45,877 nucleotides of DNA from a virus. This document shows, in pieces, positions 13,197 to 22,568 of this stretch. The notes below the pieces were generated by a model. It was given only the letters and a program-made list of their open reading frames with translations. It had not been told where the DNA came from and ran no database searches. Each line of letters opens with the position of its first letter. The stretch's first letter is position 1. The stretch covers positions 1-45,877 of IMG/VR virus record IMGVR_UViG_3300022074_000089, one strand, 5' to 3'. The translations under genes were made by a program, and so were the position numbers.

Positions 13197-13489
13197 TATT
13201 AGAAATAATACTATTAATATTATTATCTGCAGGTTTTGTTTATTTTGGATGGAGATCATTAACATTAGCTAATGTTACCGCAGATCAAGAAGACTATATT
13301 AAAGAATTAGAAGATATGTCACAATACATGTATGATCAAATTAATAATGTATACACTGCAATGAAAAAAATAGATAGTAGAGGAGCATTTGAAAAAGATG
13401 ATGAAACAGGAACTGTGTTTAATCAATTAAATCAAGTAATAACAAATTTACAAGAGGAGTTTAATGCCGAGGAAGAAGAAAAAAAGTAA
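13193..13489 (+). CDS. Single-TM anchored coiled-coil protein, 98 aa
   Basis: One N-terminal transmembrane segment (residues 2-22, LEIILLILLSAGFVYFGW) is followed by an acidic coiled coil ending in EEEEKK. Likely topology: short outside, tail inside the cytoplasm. It overlaps the HD gene by ATGA and the sigma gene by 26 nt. The GAGGAG ribosome-binding site of the sigma gene lies inside it, so translation of the three genes is likely linked. Function unknown. Confidence 0.55.
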   Translation: MILEIILLILLSAGFVYFGWRSLTLANVTADQEDYIKELEDMSQYMYDQINNVYTAMKKIDSRGAFEKDDETGTVFNQLNQVITNLQEEFNAEEEEKK

Positions 13490-14165
13490 TAGATATTGGA
13501 CAAAGGTAACTGAATTTGCTGTTTCATCGTATAATAGAACAGAAGGTCAACAAGTTAGAAAAGAAAAAATTTATAGAAGATTTATATTTCCTGCTTTTAT
13601 GAAATTGTCTGAAAATTTGATAAATAAAATGAAGTGTGAATATATTGACTCGTCATTTCGTGATTTGCAAACAGATCTGGTTACATATCTAACAATGAGA
13701 TTAGATAAATTTAATCCTAATCATGGAAAAGCATATTCATATTATACAAGAACAGCTTTTAATTATCTAATTGCAGAAAATCAAAAAGGATATTCAAAAT
13801 TAAAAAAGACAACTGAACCTATTAATGTTGATGAACAACGAAATATTCAAACAGAAATGCATAATGATGAAATGAAAGAAACATTAAAAATTTTCATGGA
13901 TTCTTATATTAAATATTGTTATGATAATATAAATTTTATTTTTACAAATGAATCAGATATTCATGTTGCTGATTCAATACTTCACATATTTGAAAATCGA
14001 GAAAATATAGAACAATATAATAAAAAAGCATTATATGTTTTTATTCGTGAGCGTACTGGGCTACAAACAAATAATATAACTAGAGTTATTAAAGTATTAA
14101 AACAAATATATTCAGAAAAGTTCTTAGAATACGAACAAAATGAATTCGTGAATTTACCCTTTTGA
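13464..14165 (+). CDS. 55: Late sigma factor, T4 gp55-like, 233 aa
   Basis: Sigma70 region 2 is recognisable at residues about 50-110: FRDLQTDLVTYLTMRLDKFNP, then NHGKAYSYYTRTAFNYLIAENQK, the pattern of core-binding and -10 recognition helices, as in gp55 of T4-like phages (D-K-F-x-P-x-x-G-K-A-x-S-Y). No region 4 is visible, as expected for gp55, which needs co-activators instead of a -35 element. At 233 aa it is somewhat longer than T4 gp55 (185 aa). It has a GAGGAG site 4 nt before the ATG and lies directly before the first structural operon, whose promoter motif it presumably reads. Confidence 0.75.
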   Translation: MPRKKKKSNRYWTKVTEFAVSSYNRTEGQQVRKEKIYRRFIFPAFMKLSENLINKMKCEYIDSSFRDLQTDLVTYLTMRLDKFNPNHGKAYSYYTRTAFNYLIAENQKGYSKLKKTTEPINVDEQRNIQTEMHNDEMKETLKIFMDSYIKYCYDNINFIFTNESDIHVADSILHIFENRENIEQYNKKALYVFIRERTGLQTNNITRVIKVLKQIYSEKFLEYEQNEFVNLPF

Positions 14166-14182
14166 TATTTATAATTAAAAGG
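14158..14182 (+). promoter_or_regulatory. Late-type promoter inside an inverted repeat covering the RBS
   Basis: The motif GATATTTATA (14164-14173) lies in the loop between CCTTTT (14158-14163) and AAAAGG (14177-14182). The 3' arm is the Shine-Dalgarno sequence of the gene at 14190. RNA reading through from upstream would hide it, whereas RNA started at the motif would lack the 5' arm. The same logic is established for T4 gene e and soc. Confidence 0.55.
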
Positions 14183-14189
14183 ACTACTT

Positions 14190-14627
14190 ATGGACATAAA
14201 AGAAGAATTATTTAAAGGAACTAGTTTTTCTGACTTGATGTCTGATGTTTATCATAATTCTAAAAAGAAAGATAGACAAATAAATCAACTTATTTCACAA
14301 TTACAACCACTTATACGAACTGCATCAGATGCTACGATAATAGTTCCATTAATTAAAGAATATTTAGATGTAGCTGTTAAAAATGATGATCATTTAGTTA
14401 AATTAACTGCAATTACTCAACGGTATATTTCAACTACCCAAACTATATCTGGTGAATCTTCTTTATTAAGTGATGATGAAAAGAGACAATTATTAGATAT
14501 GGCTTCAAAAGATTTCGAAGAAGAATTAACTGAAGAAATTGATAAAATTGATCAAGAAGAAAAAGAGCTTCAAGAAAAAATATCAAATGTAAAAGCATCA
14601 TTGGAGAATAAAAATGCCGACGTCTAA
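14190..14627 (+). CDS. Hypothetical protein at head of the baseplate operon, 145 aa
   Basis: Unrecognised. A helical N-terminal domain (DIKEELFKGTSFSDLMSDV, then PLIKEYLDVAVKNDDHLVKL) is followed by an acidic coiled-coil tail (residues 100-140, EEELTEEIDKIDQEEKELQEK). It is the first gene after the late sigma factor and overlaps the spike gene by 14 nt. Position suggests a baseplate or tail-assembly protein, possibly a chaperone; a late co-activator (gp33-like) is also conceivable from position but not supported by sequence. Confidence 0.5.
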   Translation: MDIKEELFKGTSFSDLMSDVYHNSKKKDRQINQLISQLQPLIRTASDATIIVPLIKEYLDVAVKNDDHLVKLTAITQRYISTTQTISGESSLLSDDEKRQLLDMASKDFEEELTEEIDKIDQEEKELQEKISNVKASLENKNADV

Positions 14628-15624
14628 TACAGTTATATTTAAACTTGCAGAAGTAGTTAATACATATGAAGATACTTATAAGTACTCTACAGAACAAAAT
14701 GATAATTTATTTAAAATTGATGTTCAAACATATGGTGAATTAGAATCAAGAATTTTATCTGCTAGACCAGCAAATCCAAATATTAAACAAATACCATTAA
14801 ATGGCGAACACGTTATTATATTTAGTGGATTACAACAAGAATCTAATGACTCTAAGAAAAGAAACCAATGGTATTATTTACCAGCATATACTATACAATC
14901 TGCAATAAATAATAATGCATTACCAGGCGTTTCTAGATTACGTGGAGATCAAGAAGATCCAGATGAAGTTTATAATCAACCATTAGGAAAATCATTTGAA
15001 GAAAAACAAATTTCTCCATTACAACCATATGAAGGAGATTTATTAATAGAAGGAAGATTTAGTAATAGTATTAGACTAGGAAGTACAGTAAAGGAAACTA
15101 ATTATACAATTGCACCGTCATGGTCAGGAAATGAAAATGGTGATCCTATAATTATTATATCAAATGGTCATAATGATAAACCAAACAAAGAATTTACAGT
15201 TGAATCATTTGATAACGATCATGCATCGATATATTTAACATCTACTCAAAAATTAGATTCAATTTCATTATCAACAGGATTAACAAAATCTAGATCATTA
15301 AATGATTTTAATACATCTCAATTAATTGGTGATGCAAATAGAATTATATTACGAGCTAAATCTGATTCTATTATATTAGATACGCCAAATCGAATAACAT
15401 TAAATACACCAGATTTAAGAATAGGATCAGAATCAGCAAAACATCCATTAGTAAAAGGAGATGAATTAAAAAATATTTTAGCTGAGTTAATAAATGTAAT
15501 AGTTGCTGGCGTGGTATATACACCAGCTGGTATAGTTTCTACTCCAATTCAATTAGATAAACTTTTTACATTACGTGAAAAATTAGGAAATATTAATAGT
15601 AGTAATCATTATTTAGATAAATAA
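14614..15624 (+). CDS. Baseplate hub/spike protein, gp5-like, 336 aa
   Basis: An N-terminal OB-fold-like beta region (NLFKIDVQTYGELESRIL to GEHVIIF, residues about 30-75) is followed by EGDLLIEGRFSNSIRLGST near residue 145. The C-terminal beta region has SDSIILDTPNRITLNTPDLRIG and HPLVKGDELKNIL, the alternating I/L/N pattern and 'VKGD' turn common to gp5/VgrG-type spikes. No lysozyme domain is present, unlike T4 gp5. It should form the trimeric central spike at the end of the tail tube. The order spike, unknown, gp25, gp6 fits a T4-type baseplate cluster. Confidence 0.65.
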   Translation: MPTSNTVIFKLAEVVNTYEDTYKYSTEQNDNLFKIDVQTYGELESRILSARPANPNIKQIPLNGEHVIIFSGLQQESNDSKKRNQWYYLPAYTIQSAINNNALPGVSRLRGDQEDPDEVYNQPLGKSFEEKQISPLQPYEGDLLIEGRFSNSIRLGSTVKETNYTIAPSWSGNENGDPIIIISNGHNDKPNKEFTVESFDNDHASIYLTSTQKLDSISLSTGLTKSRSLNDFNTSQLIGDANRIILRAKSDSIILDTPNRITLNTPDLRIGSESAKHPLVKGDELKNILAELINVIVAGVVYTPAGIVSTPIQLDKLFTLREKLGNINSSNHYLDK

Positions 15625-15625
15625 C

Positions 15626-16651
15626 ATGTTAACACCACCAATAAATAAAATACCAATAATTCCAGATCAATTAACGTCTATAATAGACAATCAAATTTCT
15701 AAACTATTAGATAATATTACATTTAATGTAACTATTGCAATTCAAGAAGCTGTAGCGTTACCTGATGATATAAAATGTGATGATCCTAGAATAGAAGCAT
15801 TACGTAAAAGAATTGAACAAGTAAATAAATTAATAACAAAACTACAAGACATCATACCAGTTGTTGATAAAATAACATCAGGACTTCAAACTATTATTGG
15901 AATTGCAAATACAATTAAAGCTGCTCAATTATTAAATCCAATAACTGCTCCTATGGTAATTATTCCAGAATTAATATTAGCTCAAAATTTAACTATTGCA
16001 AATGCTGGCACAGCAGTTGAAAAATTAATTAAAGGGCTGGCTCCAAAAATAAATGCAAACTTAAATGAACTTATTTCTAGTTTAGTTCCTGTTGTAAACA
16101 TAATAGGCCAAGCTTGTAATCAAAATGCAAATGATATAAATATAGCTGGTACTGCAGGTCTTCAAAATGCTCTTAATAATTTAGATTATAGTGATTCTAT
16201 ACCTGGATATCCTGGTGGTTCATGGATATTAATATCTGGATCTGGAGAATTGGGATCACCGGCCGGGTTACCTCCTACTCCAAAATCTCCATTTAATGAC
16301 GGAAAAGGAACATGGTTATGGTCAGGAGAAGGATATAATAATGTAAATGGTGTTGGGTGGGGATCTACTGGAAGTCGTGAAGATGATTATACAATAGGTA
16401 CTGAATTTTATACACAACAAAATGTATCGGTATCTGATATGAAACAACATTTAGAAACTATTAATAATCTTGTGGAATCACAACAAAGTTTACTAACATC
16501 GTTACAAGAAGCACCTGCTCAATCATATGAAGGTATAGTACCTCCAAATGAAGATCTAGGCAAAGTAGGAGATTATTATGTTGATACTAACGGAAAACAT
16601 ATATATGGACCTAAAACAAATAAAGGATGGGGAACGCCCGTAAATTACTAA
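15626..16651 (+). CDS. Virion structural protein of baseplate region, 341 aa
   Basis: The N-terminal 190 residues are hydrophobic-helical with repeated amphipathic segments (LRKRIEQVNKLITKLQDIIP, SGLQTIIGIANTIKAAQLL). A Gly/Ser/Pro-rich middle (GYPGGSW...GSGELGSPAG) leads to a C-terminal GDYYVDTNGKHIYGPKTNKGWG motif of the type found at the ends of phage fibre and structural proteins. Long amphipathic helices suggest a tape-measure-like or hub-associated role, but it is too short for a complete tape measure. It directly abuts the spike gene. Confidence 0.5.
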   Translation: MLTPPINKIPIIPDQLTSIIDNQISKLLDNITFNVTIAIQEAVALPDDIKCDDPRIEALRKRIEQVNKLITKLQDIIPVVDKITSGLQTIIGIANTIKAAQLLNPITAPMVIIPELILAQNLTIANAGTAVEKLIKGLAPKINANLNELISSLVPVVNIIGQACNQNANDINIAGTAGLQNALNNLDYSDSIPGYPGGSWILISGSGELGSPAGLPPTPKSPFNDGKGTWLWSGEGYNNVNGVGWGSTGSREDDYTIGTEFYTQQNVSVSDMKQHLETINNLVESQQSLLTSLQEAPAQSYEGIVPPNEDLGKVGDYYVDTNGKHIYGPKTNKGWGTPVNY

Positions 16652-16665
16652 CGTTAATATTTATA
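16649..16665 (+). promoter_or_regulatory. Late-type promoter motif with short palindrome
   Basis: AATATTTATA (16656-16665) overlaps the palindrome TAACGTTA (16649-16656). The chosen start codon downstream is 16681, with an AAGAAG stretch before it. Confidence 0.5.
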
Positions 16666-16680
16666 AAAAAAGAAGAACAA

Positions 16681-17145
16681 ATGGAACAATCAAAATTTAT
16701 TAAAGTTTTACGAAAAGTTATAAAAGAAGAAATAAGAACTGTTATTAAACAAGAATTAACAGAAATATTACAAGAAGGACTAAAGTCTACAATTAATGAT
16801 ATGTCTACACAAAAATCAATTACAAGTATTACTGAAAGTCCTATAAAATCTTCTAAATCAAAAACTGCATTTAAAGAAAATAAATTTGCAGATATATTAA
16901 ATGAAACAGAACGATTAACAGAAAATAAATCAGCTGCTGATTATAAAAATTTAATGACAGAAGATATAGTCATGACTTCAGCAAATGCTCAAAATTTTGG
17001 AATGCAAAGAAATACACAACAAGTTTCTGTAATGGCTGATCCGGAAACAGGAAAAACACTAAGTGTTGATCCTACTATACAGAAAGTAATGACCCGAGAC
17101 TATTCTGCATTAATGAAAGCAATTGATAATAAAAAGAAAAGGTAG
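16681..17145 (+). CDS. Hypothetical baseplate-cluster protein, 154 aa
   Basis: An in-frame start at 16627 exists, but it lies in the preceding gene and upstream of the promoter motif, so the ATG at 16681 is preferred. The product starts MEQSKFIKVLRKVIKEEIRT, a long basic/acidic helix, followed by a Ser/Lys-rich segment and a C-terminal part ending TRDYSALMKAIDNKKKR. Small proteins of this type often precede gp25 in marine T4-like phages (from memory). It may be a wedge accessory or assembly factor. Confidence 0.5.
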   Translation: MEQSKFIKVLRKVIKEEIRTVIKQELTEILQEGLKSTINDMSTQKSITSITESPIKSSKSKTAFKENKFADILNETERLTENKSAADYKNLMTEDIVMTSANAQNFGMQRNTQQVSVMADPETGKTLSVDPTIQKVMTRDYSALMKAIDNKKKR

Positions 17146-17150
17146 TATAA

Positions 17151-17594
17151 ATGGCATATCGTATTGTAGCAGCAAATGATATAACTCAAAATCCAGATAT
17201 CGCAATAGGAGTTAAATTTCCTTTTAACGGTAAAGGTATTTTTAGTAAAAGCTTTACAACAAACGAACAAGCCTCAACTAATATAAAAAGTTTATTATTA
17301 ACAAGAAAAGGGGAACGATTTGAACAACCAAATTTTGGCACAGATTTATTAAATGTATTATTTGAACCAATAACAAGTGAATTAAAAAGCTTTATCGAAG
17401 ATACAATTACTTCTGCAGTTTCTTTTTGGTTACCATATATTGATATATCTAAATTAGATATAGTTACATTCGAAGATGATAATACTCTCGCTCATGAAAT
17501 AAAAATATCAATTGGATTTACAGTTACTGGAACTGGATCTGAACAAACTATAATAATTTTTGCAGATCAAAATGGCATTGTAAGAATTGAATAA
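17151..17594 (+). CDS. 25: Baseplate wedge protein gp25, 147 aa
   Basis: The gp25/TssE-like lysozyme fold is recognised by NIKSLLLTRKGERFEQPNFG, TDLLNVLFEPITSE and the conserved helix with the EPR-like position now in a F-E-P form, then KSFIEDTITSAVSFWLPYI and a final LAHEIKISIGFTVTG strand. In T4 gp25 joins the wedge to the sheath initiator and is part of the conserved core of contractile injection systems. Length is close to T4 gp25 (132 aa). It immediately precedes gp6, as in T4-like genomes. Confidence 0.88.
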   Translation: MAYRIVAANDITQNPDIAIGVKFPFNGKGIFSKSFTTNEQASTNIKSLLLTRKGERFEQPNFGTDLLNVLFEPITSELKSFIEDTITSAVSFWLPYIDISKLDIVTFEDDNTLAHEIKISIGFTVTGTGSEQTIIIFADQNGIVRIE

Positions 17595-17601
17595 GGATTA
17601 T

Positions 17602-19482
17602 ATGGAAGTAACAAAAGATATATCATATTTAGGAAAAGATTTTGGTCAATTTAGAAAAAATCTAATAGATTTTACAAAACAATATTTTCCAAACGATTAC
17701 ACTGATTTTAATGAATCTTCACCAGGAATGTTGTTTATGGAAATGGCTGCATATGTTGGCGATGTATTAAGTTATTATGCTGATAATAATTTAAAAGAAT
17801 CATTGTTAGAACAAGCTTCGGAAAGAAAAAATATATATGATTTAGCTAAAGCTTTAGGATATAATGCAAAAAATGTTATTCCTTCATATGTAACATTAGA
17901 CGTATTTCAATTAGTACCTGCAATTGGATCTGGAGTTAATAATAGACCAGATTATACATTTGCATTATCAATTAAATCTGGTTTACGAGCTAAACAAAAT
18001 AATGGATCTGTTGAATTTAGAACATTAACAGAAGTAGATTTTGAAACTTCTTCGTCAATAAATCCAACCGAAGTAACAGTATATGAAAGTGATTCATCTA
18101 CAAATGAACCTACGTATTACTTGTTAAAAAAACAAGTTCCTGCAGTGTCTGGTACAGTTAAAACTGCAACATTTAATTTTACATCCCCTAAACAATATGA
18201 TAAAGTTGTTATAACAGATACTAATATTATTAATATTATTAGCATTACTGAATCAGATGGTGATGTATGGACGGAAGTTCCTTATTTAGGACAAGACACA
18301 GTTTTTGAAGAAGTTCCAAATTTAATACAAAATGATCCTGATTTTGCTCAATATAGAGATTCAGCTCCATATCTTTTAAAATTAAAGAAAACTGCAAAAA
18401 GATTTATTACAAGATTGCGTAGTGATAATACATTAGAAATACAATTTGGCGCTGGTATTAGTGATAATAATGATGAAGAAATTATTCCAAATCCTAAAAA
18501 TGTAGGAAATGGATTACAAGGAATGGGACATGGAGTTAATGTTGATATAGATCCTTCAAACTTTTTATATACTAGAACATATGGACAAGCTCCTGCAAAT
18601 ACAACATTAACAATTACTTATACAACAGGTAAGGGAGTTAGTGATAATATTACATCTGATGTAGTAACGGATATTGAATTTGTAGAATATCATGATGACC
18701 CAAATTCAACTGCTAGTGCTGGTATGATTAGATTTGCAAAAAGTAGTTTAGCAGTAAATAATCCTAATCCTGCTTCTGGAGGAAAAAGTGCTGATACAGT
18801 ACAAGACATAAAAAATAATGCAATGTCTAATTTTGCAACTCAGAATAGATTAGTAACAAAAGATGATTATATTATTAGATGTTATGCAATGCCATCAAAA
18901 TTTGGTAGTGTATCAAAAGCATATATTGTTCCAGACGATCAATTATCTCAAAATAAATTTATTTCAAGTAGAGTTGCAAATCCATTAGCATTAAATTTAC
19001 ATGTATTAGGATTTAATGGATCGAAACAATTAACACAACTTAATGATGCAATAAAATCTAATTTACAAAATTATTTGTCATATTATAGAATATTAACAGA
19101 TGCTGTAAATATACAAGATGCATTAATAGTTAATATAGCATTAGATTTTGAAATTATTATAAGAAATAATTACAATTCAAATGAAGTATTATTAAATTGT
19201 GTAGATGCAATGAAAAAATATTTTGATATTGATAGATGGCAAATAAATCAACCAATTGTTAAAACAGAAGTAATGAATGAAATAGGAAATGTTCCTGGTG
19301 TTCAAAATGTAGTAGGAGTAACATTTAAAAATCAATTTGATACTACCCAAGGATATTCTGGTAATGTATATGATATAACATCTGCTACTAAACAAGGAGT
19401 AATATATCCTCCACTTGATCCTGCTATTTTTGAGATAAAATATTTAAATCGTGATATAAAAGGAAAAGTAGTAAATTTTTAA
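17602..19482 (+). CDS. 6: Baseplate wedge protein gp6, 626 aa
   Basis: A TTG at 17587 would extend the frame by 5 residues, but AAGGA followed by ATG at 17602 is the better start. The N-terminus carries the gp6 hallmark: DFGQFRKNLIDFTKQYFP, DFNESSPGMLFMEMAAYVGD, LSYYADNNLKESLLEQASERK and LAKALGYNAK. The C-terminal half has the gp6-type dimerisation domain region (SNFATQNRLVTKDDYIIRCYAMPSKFG). gp6 forms the ring that links the wedges around the hub. Length is close to T4 gp6 (660 aa). The gene overlaps no neighbour but follows gp25 by 7 nt. Confidence 0.88.
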   Translation: MEVTKDISYLGKDFGQFRKNLIDFTKQYFPNDYTDFNESSPGMLFMEMAAYVGDVLSYYADNNLKESLLEQASERKNIYDLAKALGYNAKNVIPSYVTLDVFQLVPAIGSGVNNRPDYTFALSIKSGLRAKQNNGSVEFRTLTEVDFETSSSINPTEVTVYESDSSTNEPTYYLLKKQVPAVSGTVKTATFNFTSPKQYDKVVITDTNIINIISITESDGDVWTEVPYLGQDTVFEEVPNLIQNDPDFAQYRDSAPYLLKLKKTAKRFITRLRSDNTLEIQFGAGISDNNDEEIIPNPKNVGNGLQGMGHGVNVDIDPSNFLYTRTYGQAPANTTLTITYTTGKGVSDNITSDVVTDIEFVEYHDDPNSTASAGMIRFAKSSLAVNNPNPASGGKSADTVQDIKNNAMSNFATQNRLVTKDDYIIRCYAMPSKFGSVSKAYIVPDDQLSQNKFISSRVANPLALNLHVLGFNGSKQLTQLNDAIKSNLQNYLSYYRILTDAVNIQDALIVNIALDFEIIIRNNYNSNEVLLNCVDAMKKYFDIDRWQINQPIVKTEVMNEIGNVPGVQNVVGVTFKNQFDTTQGYSGNVYDITSATKQGVIYPPLDPAIFEIKYLNRDIKGKVVNF

Positions 19483-19490
19483 GGTAATAT

Positions 19491-20654
19491 ATGTTTAAAA
19501 TTATTTATCCATCCGCTGACGCAACATTATATGAATCATTGCCTACATATAATACTGGCATCGACGAAATACTAGAAGTTGGAAAACGTTTATCAACGTC
19601 TGGTGAAAATTATTTAGATTCTCGATTTATAGTTCAATTTGATATGAACGAAATAACTACGGCATTACAAAAATATTCTGTAAATTTAGATTCATGTAAA
19701 TTTATGTTGCAATTATATACTACTAATGCAAAAAATTTACCAGCATCATATACAATTGATGCAAATTTAGTAGCAAATGAATGGAATAATGGCACAGGAT
19801 TTGAAAATAGTAATCCTGCAGTTACAGACGGCGTTTGTTGGAATACTCCAAAATCTGGATCTGGATGGATATCTGGATCTCAAAATTATAATATACCAGG
19901 AACTTCTTTATATGTATCTGGATCAGGTAAAGGTGGAAGTTGGTTGTATCAAGTAAGCGAAGGACTATATAGTTCTAGTTTTTATTCCCAATCATTTTTT
20001 ACACAACCTGGTTTCGGAGATGGTATTTCAGAATCATTTAGTACACGTCCTACTGATATTAATATGGATGTTACTGGTGCAGTTAAAACATGGATAAGTG
20101 GTAGCGGAGGAGTTACTATACCTAATTATGGATTCCTTTTAAAATTTTCTGAATCTGATGAAGCTGATGTTACTAAAACGGGTTTTATAAGATTCTTTAG
20201 TAGAGAAACTCATACTATATATGTTCCTAGAATATTAATGTTATTTGATAAATCAACATTTGATAATGGAACGTTAGATGCATTTGATATTGATTCATAT
20301 AAAATATATACTAGTTTACAAAAAGAATATAAAGACACTAGTGTTAATAAAATTAGAATTTATGCTCGTGATAAATATCCACAAAAATCGCCAACAAATG
20401 TATTTCCACAACAAACAGTAAAATATTTACCAGCTGATACATTATATTCTATTATAGACGCAGCAACAGATGAAATTATAGTTCCATATGATTCTCAATA
20501 TACAAAAATAAGTTGTGATTCTACTAGTAATTTTATTAATATTGATATGACCGGATTAATGCCAGAAAGATATTATAGATTAGCATTTAAAGTTGTTTCT
20601 GGATTTTATGAAGAATTTATTGAAGATGACTTATTTTTTAAAGTAGTAAGATAA
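19491..20654 (+). CDS. Baseplate structural protein with DNRLRE-like domain, 387 aa
   Basis: The pattern SADATLYESLPTYNTGIDEILEVG, a RFIVQFDMNEI strand, a Trp-rich middle (ANEWNNGTGFEN, VCWNTP) and a closing DVTGAVKTWISGSGG...YGFLLKF matches the DNRLRE/CBM96-like beta-sandwich, a fold that binds carbohydrate in secreted bacterial proteins. The C-terminal 120 residues are separate. In place of T4 gp53/gp7/gp8-type proteins this one could be a peripheral baseplate protein touching the cell surface. It sits 8 nt after gp6. Domain assignment is by pattern recall. Confidence 0.5.
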   Translation: MFKIIYPSADATLYESLPTYNTGIDEILEVGKRLSTSGENYLDSRFIVQFDMNEITTALQKYSVNLDSCKFMLQLYTTNAKNLPASYTIDANLVANEWNNGTGFENSNPAVTDGVCWNTPKSGSGWISGSQNYNIPGTSLYVSGSGKGGSWLYQVSEGLYSSSFYSQSFFTQPGFGDGISESFSTRPTDINMDVTGAVKTWISGSGGVTIPNYGFLLKFSESDEADVTKTGFIRFFSRETHTIYVPRILMLFDKSTFDNGTLDAFDIDSYKIYTSLQKEYKDTSVNKIRIYARDKYPQKSPTNVFPQQTVKYLPADTLYSIIDAATDEIIVPYDSQYTKISCDSTSNFINIDMTGLMPERYYRLAFKVVSGFYEEFIEDDLFFKVVR

Positions 20655-20655
20655 C

Positions 20656-22566
20656 ATGTTAATACAAAAATTAAAACTATATCCAAGAATTTCTCAAGGA
20701 GGAAGTTATGCTCCAGGTCCACAAGGAATTAATGCGCCAGCAAACACTGTACAAACAGCAGTTTCCGGACAATTTACACTTAGTACAACAGGAGCTGATT
20801 ATATAGGTCCATATCATACCATGGCAAATGGTGATTATATGACTGGAGCAACACATAATCGTGGTAGTATAAAATTAATTCCAACTACTTCTGGAAATCA
20901 AACAACAGTTGTCGGTACAGCATTAGTAGGAAGATCAAATAATACGACTCCAGTTACTTCTAATTCTATACAACCTCAACCATATGTTCCATCATTAGCA
21001 GAATTAGCTGAATATGAAAAATATCGTATTAGTGGATCTTTATATAAGTCAAATATTTCATTTGTAAATTCTAGAGATGCTAAAGGTAATATATCTTTAC
21101 GTGAAAATGAAAACAATGAATTACTAGTAATTGAAAATATAAGTAATAATTTTACAAATAGATCGATAGTATCTGCAATTGACACTCAATTTAGATATTT
21201 TAAATTTCCAGCTCAAATATCAACAACTGTCGACGATATTGAATTTGACGAAAGTTTATTAGATATTGATGTGGATGCTGCAATAAGTAATGATCCATAT
21301 TCTGGAAAACTAATTGTACCAAGTGTTGGATCATCTAATAGATATTATGTACAAGCTGGAAAGAAAAGACTTTTTTTAATTGTTGCAGATAGTACTTGGG
21401 CATTGAAAAATAATTTGCCGCCATTTGCAAATATTGCAGGAACAATTGATGGTAAGGATGAAGGAGAAAATAATTTTAGTGGATATAATGAAGTTACTGT
21501 AACAACAGTACCAATATCTGTATTTGACGGATATATAACTGGAGATAATTATACACCAGACGATGCATTTCTAGAAGGAAATGTTTATGGCAAAATTAGT
21601 TTTAAAACTTCAATTTACAACAATGGAGATCCAACTACAATTCCTGCAGGAAAAAATTTAACAATAAATGGACCAAAATTTGGAAGAATGGAATATGATG
21701 GCATTCGAGAAAAATTAGGAATGCTTCGATATGCTGAATTTGTTGCATCTGAATTTTCTGCAGCAAATAGTTATATTGGCATTTCTATATCAAATTTTAA
21801 TAATACTACAAGTGATTTAAGCAACTATAATATTATTTCAGATAATGACCCATTTGGACCATATAGAAGTGATACTACTGGTCTTACAGCTGCAGCATTG
21901 GTAAAAGATGTAATTATTAATGGAGGAGCTGTACCAGTTGCAGTTGGTGAAAGATTAAAATTTGACACTACTGGTACGTTTGGAAGTCCTCAAGAATATA
22001 TTTCAACAGGAGCTGCTGTTTATCGATATAGTGTTACAGCTGGAACTGAAGATATTAATCCATTGAATTTTAGCAGTATGGCTGGAACTTATTCTAATAC
22101 TTATGTAGGTATGAATGGAGAAAGTTTAGCTGCAACTGGAGATGGAAAATATATTTGGTATAAAGTAACATTAAATATTACTAAAACTGGTACTAAATAT
22201 AGATTGTTACATGATGGAACAAATATCACAAATCAATTGCGTGATAGATATAATAATAAAAGTGGTACTAGTTCTGTAGATTTATTATGTCCAGAAAAAC
22301 CTGGAGATAATTATAGAGGATGGGCTTTAAATATAACTGACATATTTCCAAATGGATTTACTCCTAATACAGGCGAACAATTTGAAATACAATTTTTAAA
22401 TAATCAGTCTTCAAGTTTTCCTTTAGATGTATATTTTATTGGATGGACTTATGAACAAACTTCAGGAATAGTATCTACCTATAATATAGTAATTCCTTCA
22501 ATACATTTTGAAACAATTCCTGATTTAACTACAGTAACAATGCCATTAGGACCACCATTTAACTAA
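20656..22566 (+). CDS. Virion structural protein, 636 aa
   Basis: N-terminal Pro/Gly-rich segment (YAPGPQGINAPANT) followed by YIGPYHTMANGDYMTGATHN, a motif I recall from many structural proteins of marine phages. Residues about 100-300 contain repeated short beta segments; the C-terminal half is predicted beta-sandwich, ending in a Pro-rich tail. No enzyme motif. Placed between the DNRLRE-like protein and the gp7-like giant, it is probably a peripheral baseplate or fibre-attachment protein. Confidence 0.55.
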   Translation: MLIQKLKLYPRISQGGSYAPGPQGINAPANTVQTAVSGQFTLSTTGADYIGPYHTMANGDYMTGATHNRGSIKLIPTTSGNQTTVVGTALVGRSNNTTPVTSNSIQPQPYVPSLAELAEYEKYRISGSLYKSNISFVNSRDAKGNISLRENENNELLVIENISNNFTNRSIVSAIDTQFRYFKFPAQISTTVDDIEFDESLLDIDVDAAISNDPYSGKLIVPSVGSSNRYYVQAGKKRLFLIVADSTWALKNNLPPFANIAGTIDGKDEGENNFSGYNEVTVTTVPISVFDGYITGDNYTPDDAFLEGNVYGKISFKTSIYNNGDPTTIPAGKNLTINGPKFGRMEYDGIREKLGMLRYAEFVASEFSAANSYIGISISNFNNTTSDLSNYNIISDNDPFGPYRSDTTGLTAAALVKDVIINGGAVPVAVGERLKFDTTGTFGSPQEYISTGAAVYRYSVTAGTEDINPLNFSSMAGTYSNTYVGMNGESLAATGDGKYIWYKVTLNITKTGTKYRLLHDGTNITNQLRDRYNNKSGTSSVDLLCPEKPGDNYRGWALNITDIFPNGFTPNTGEQFEIQFLNNQSSSFPLDVYFIGWTYEQTSGIVSTYNIVIPSIHFETIPDLTTVTMPLGPPFN

Positions 22567-22568
22567 TT

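Noticed and set aside
14190-14627. gp33-like late co-activator
   Set aside because: Only its position after the sigma gene suggests this; the sequence has no recognisable gp33 clamp-binding C-terminus, ending instead in a coiled-coil tail.
16627-16680. Extended start of the 154-aa baseplate-cluster protein
   Set aside because: The extra 18 codons overlap the preceding gene and the late promoter motif itself.
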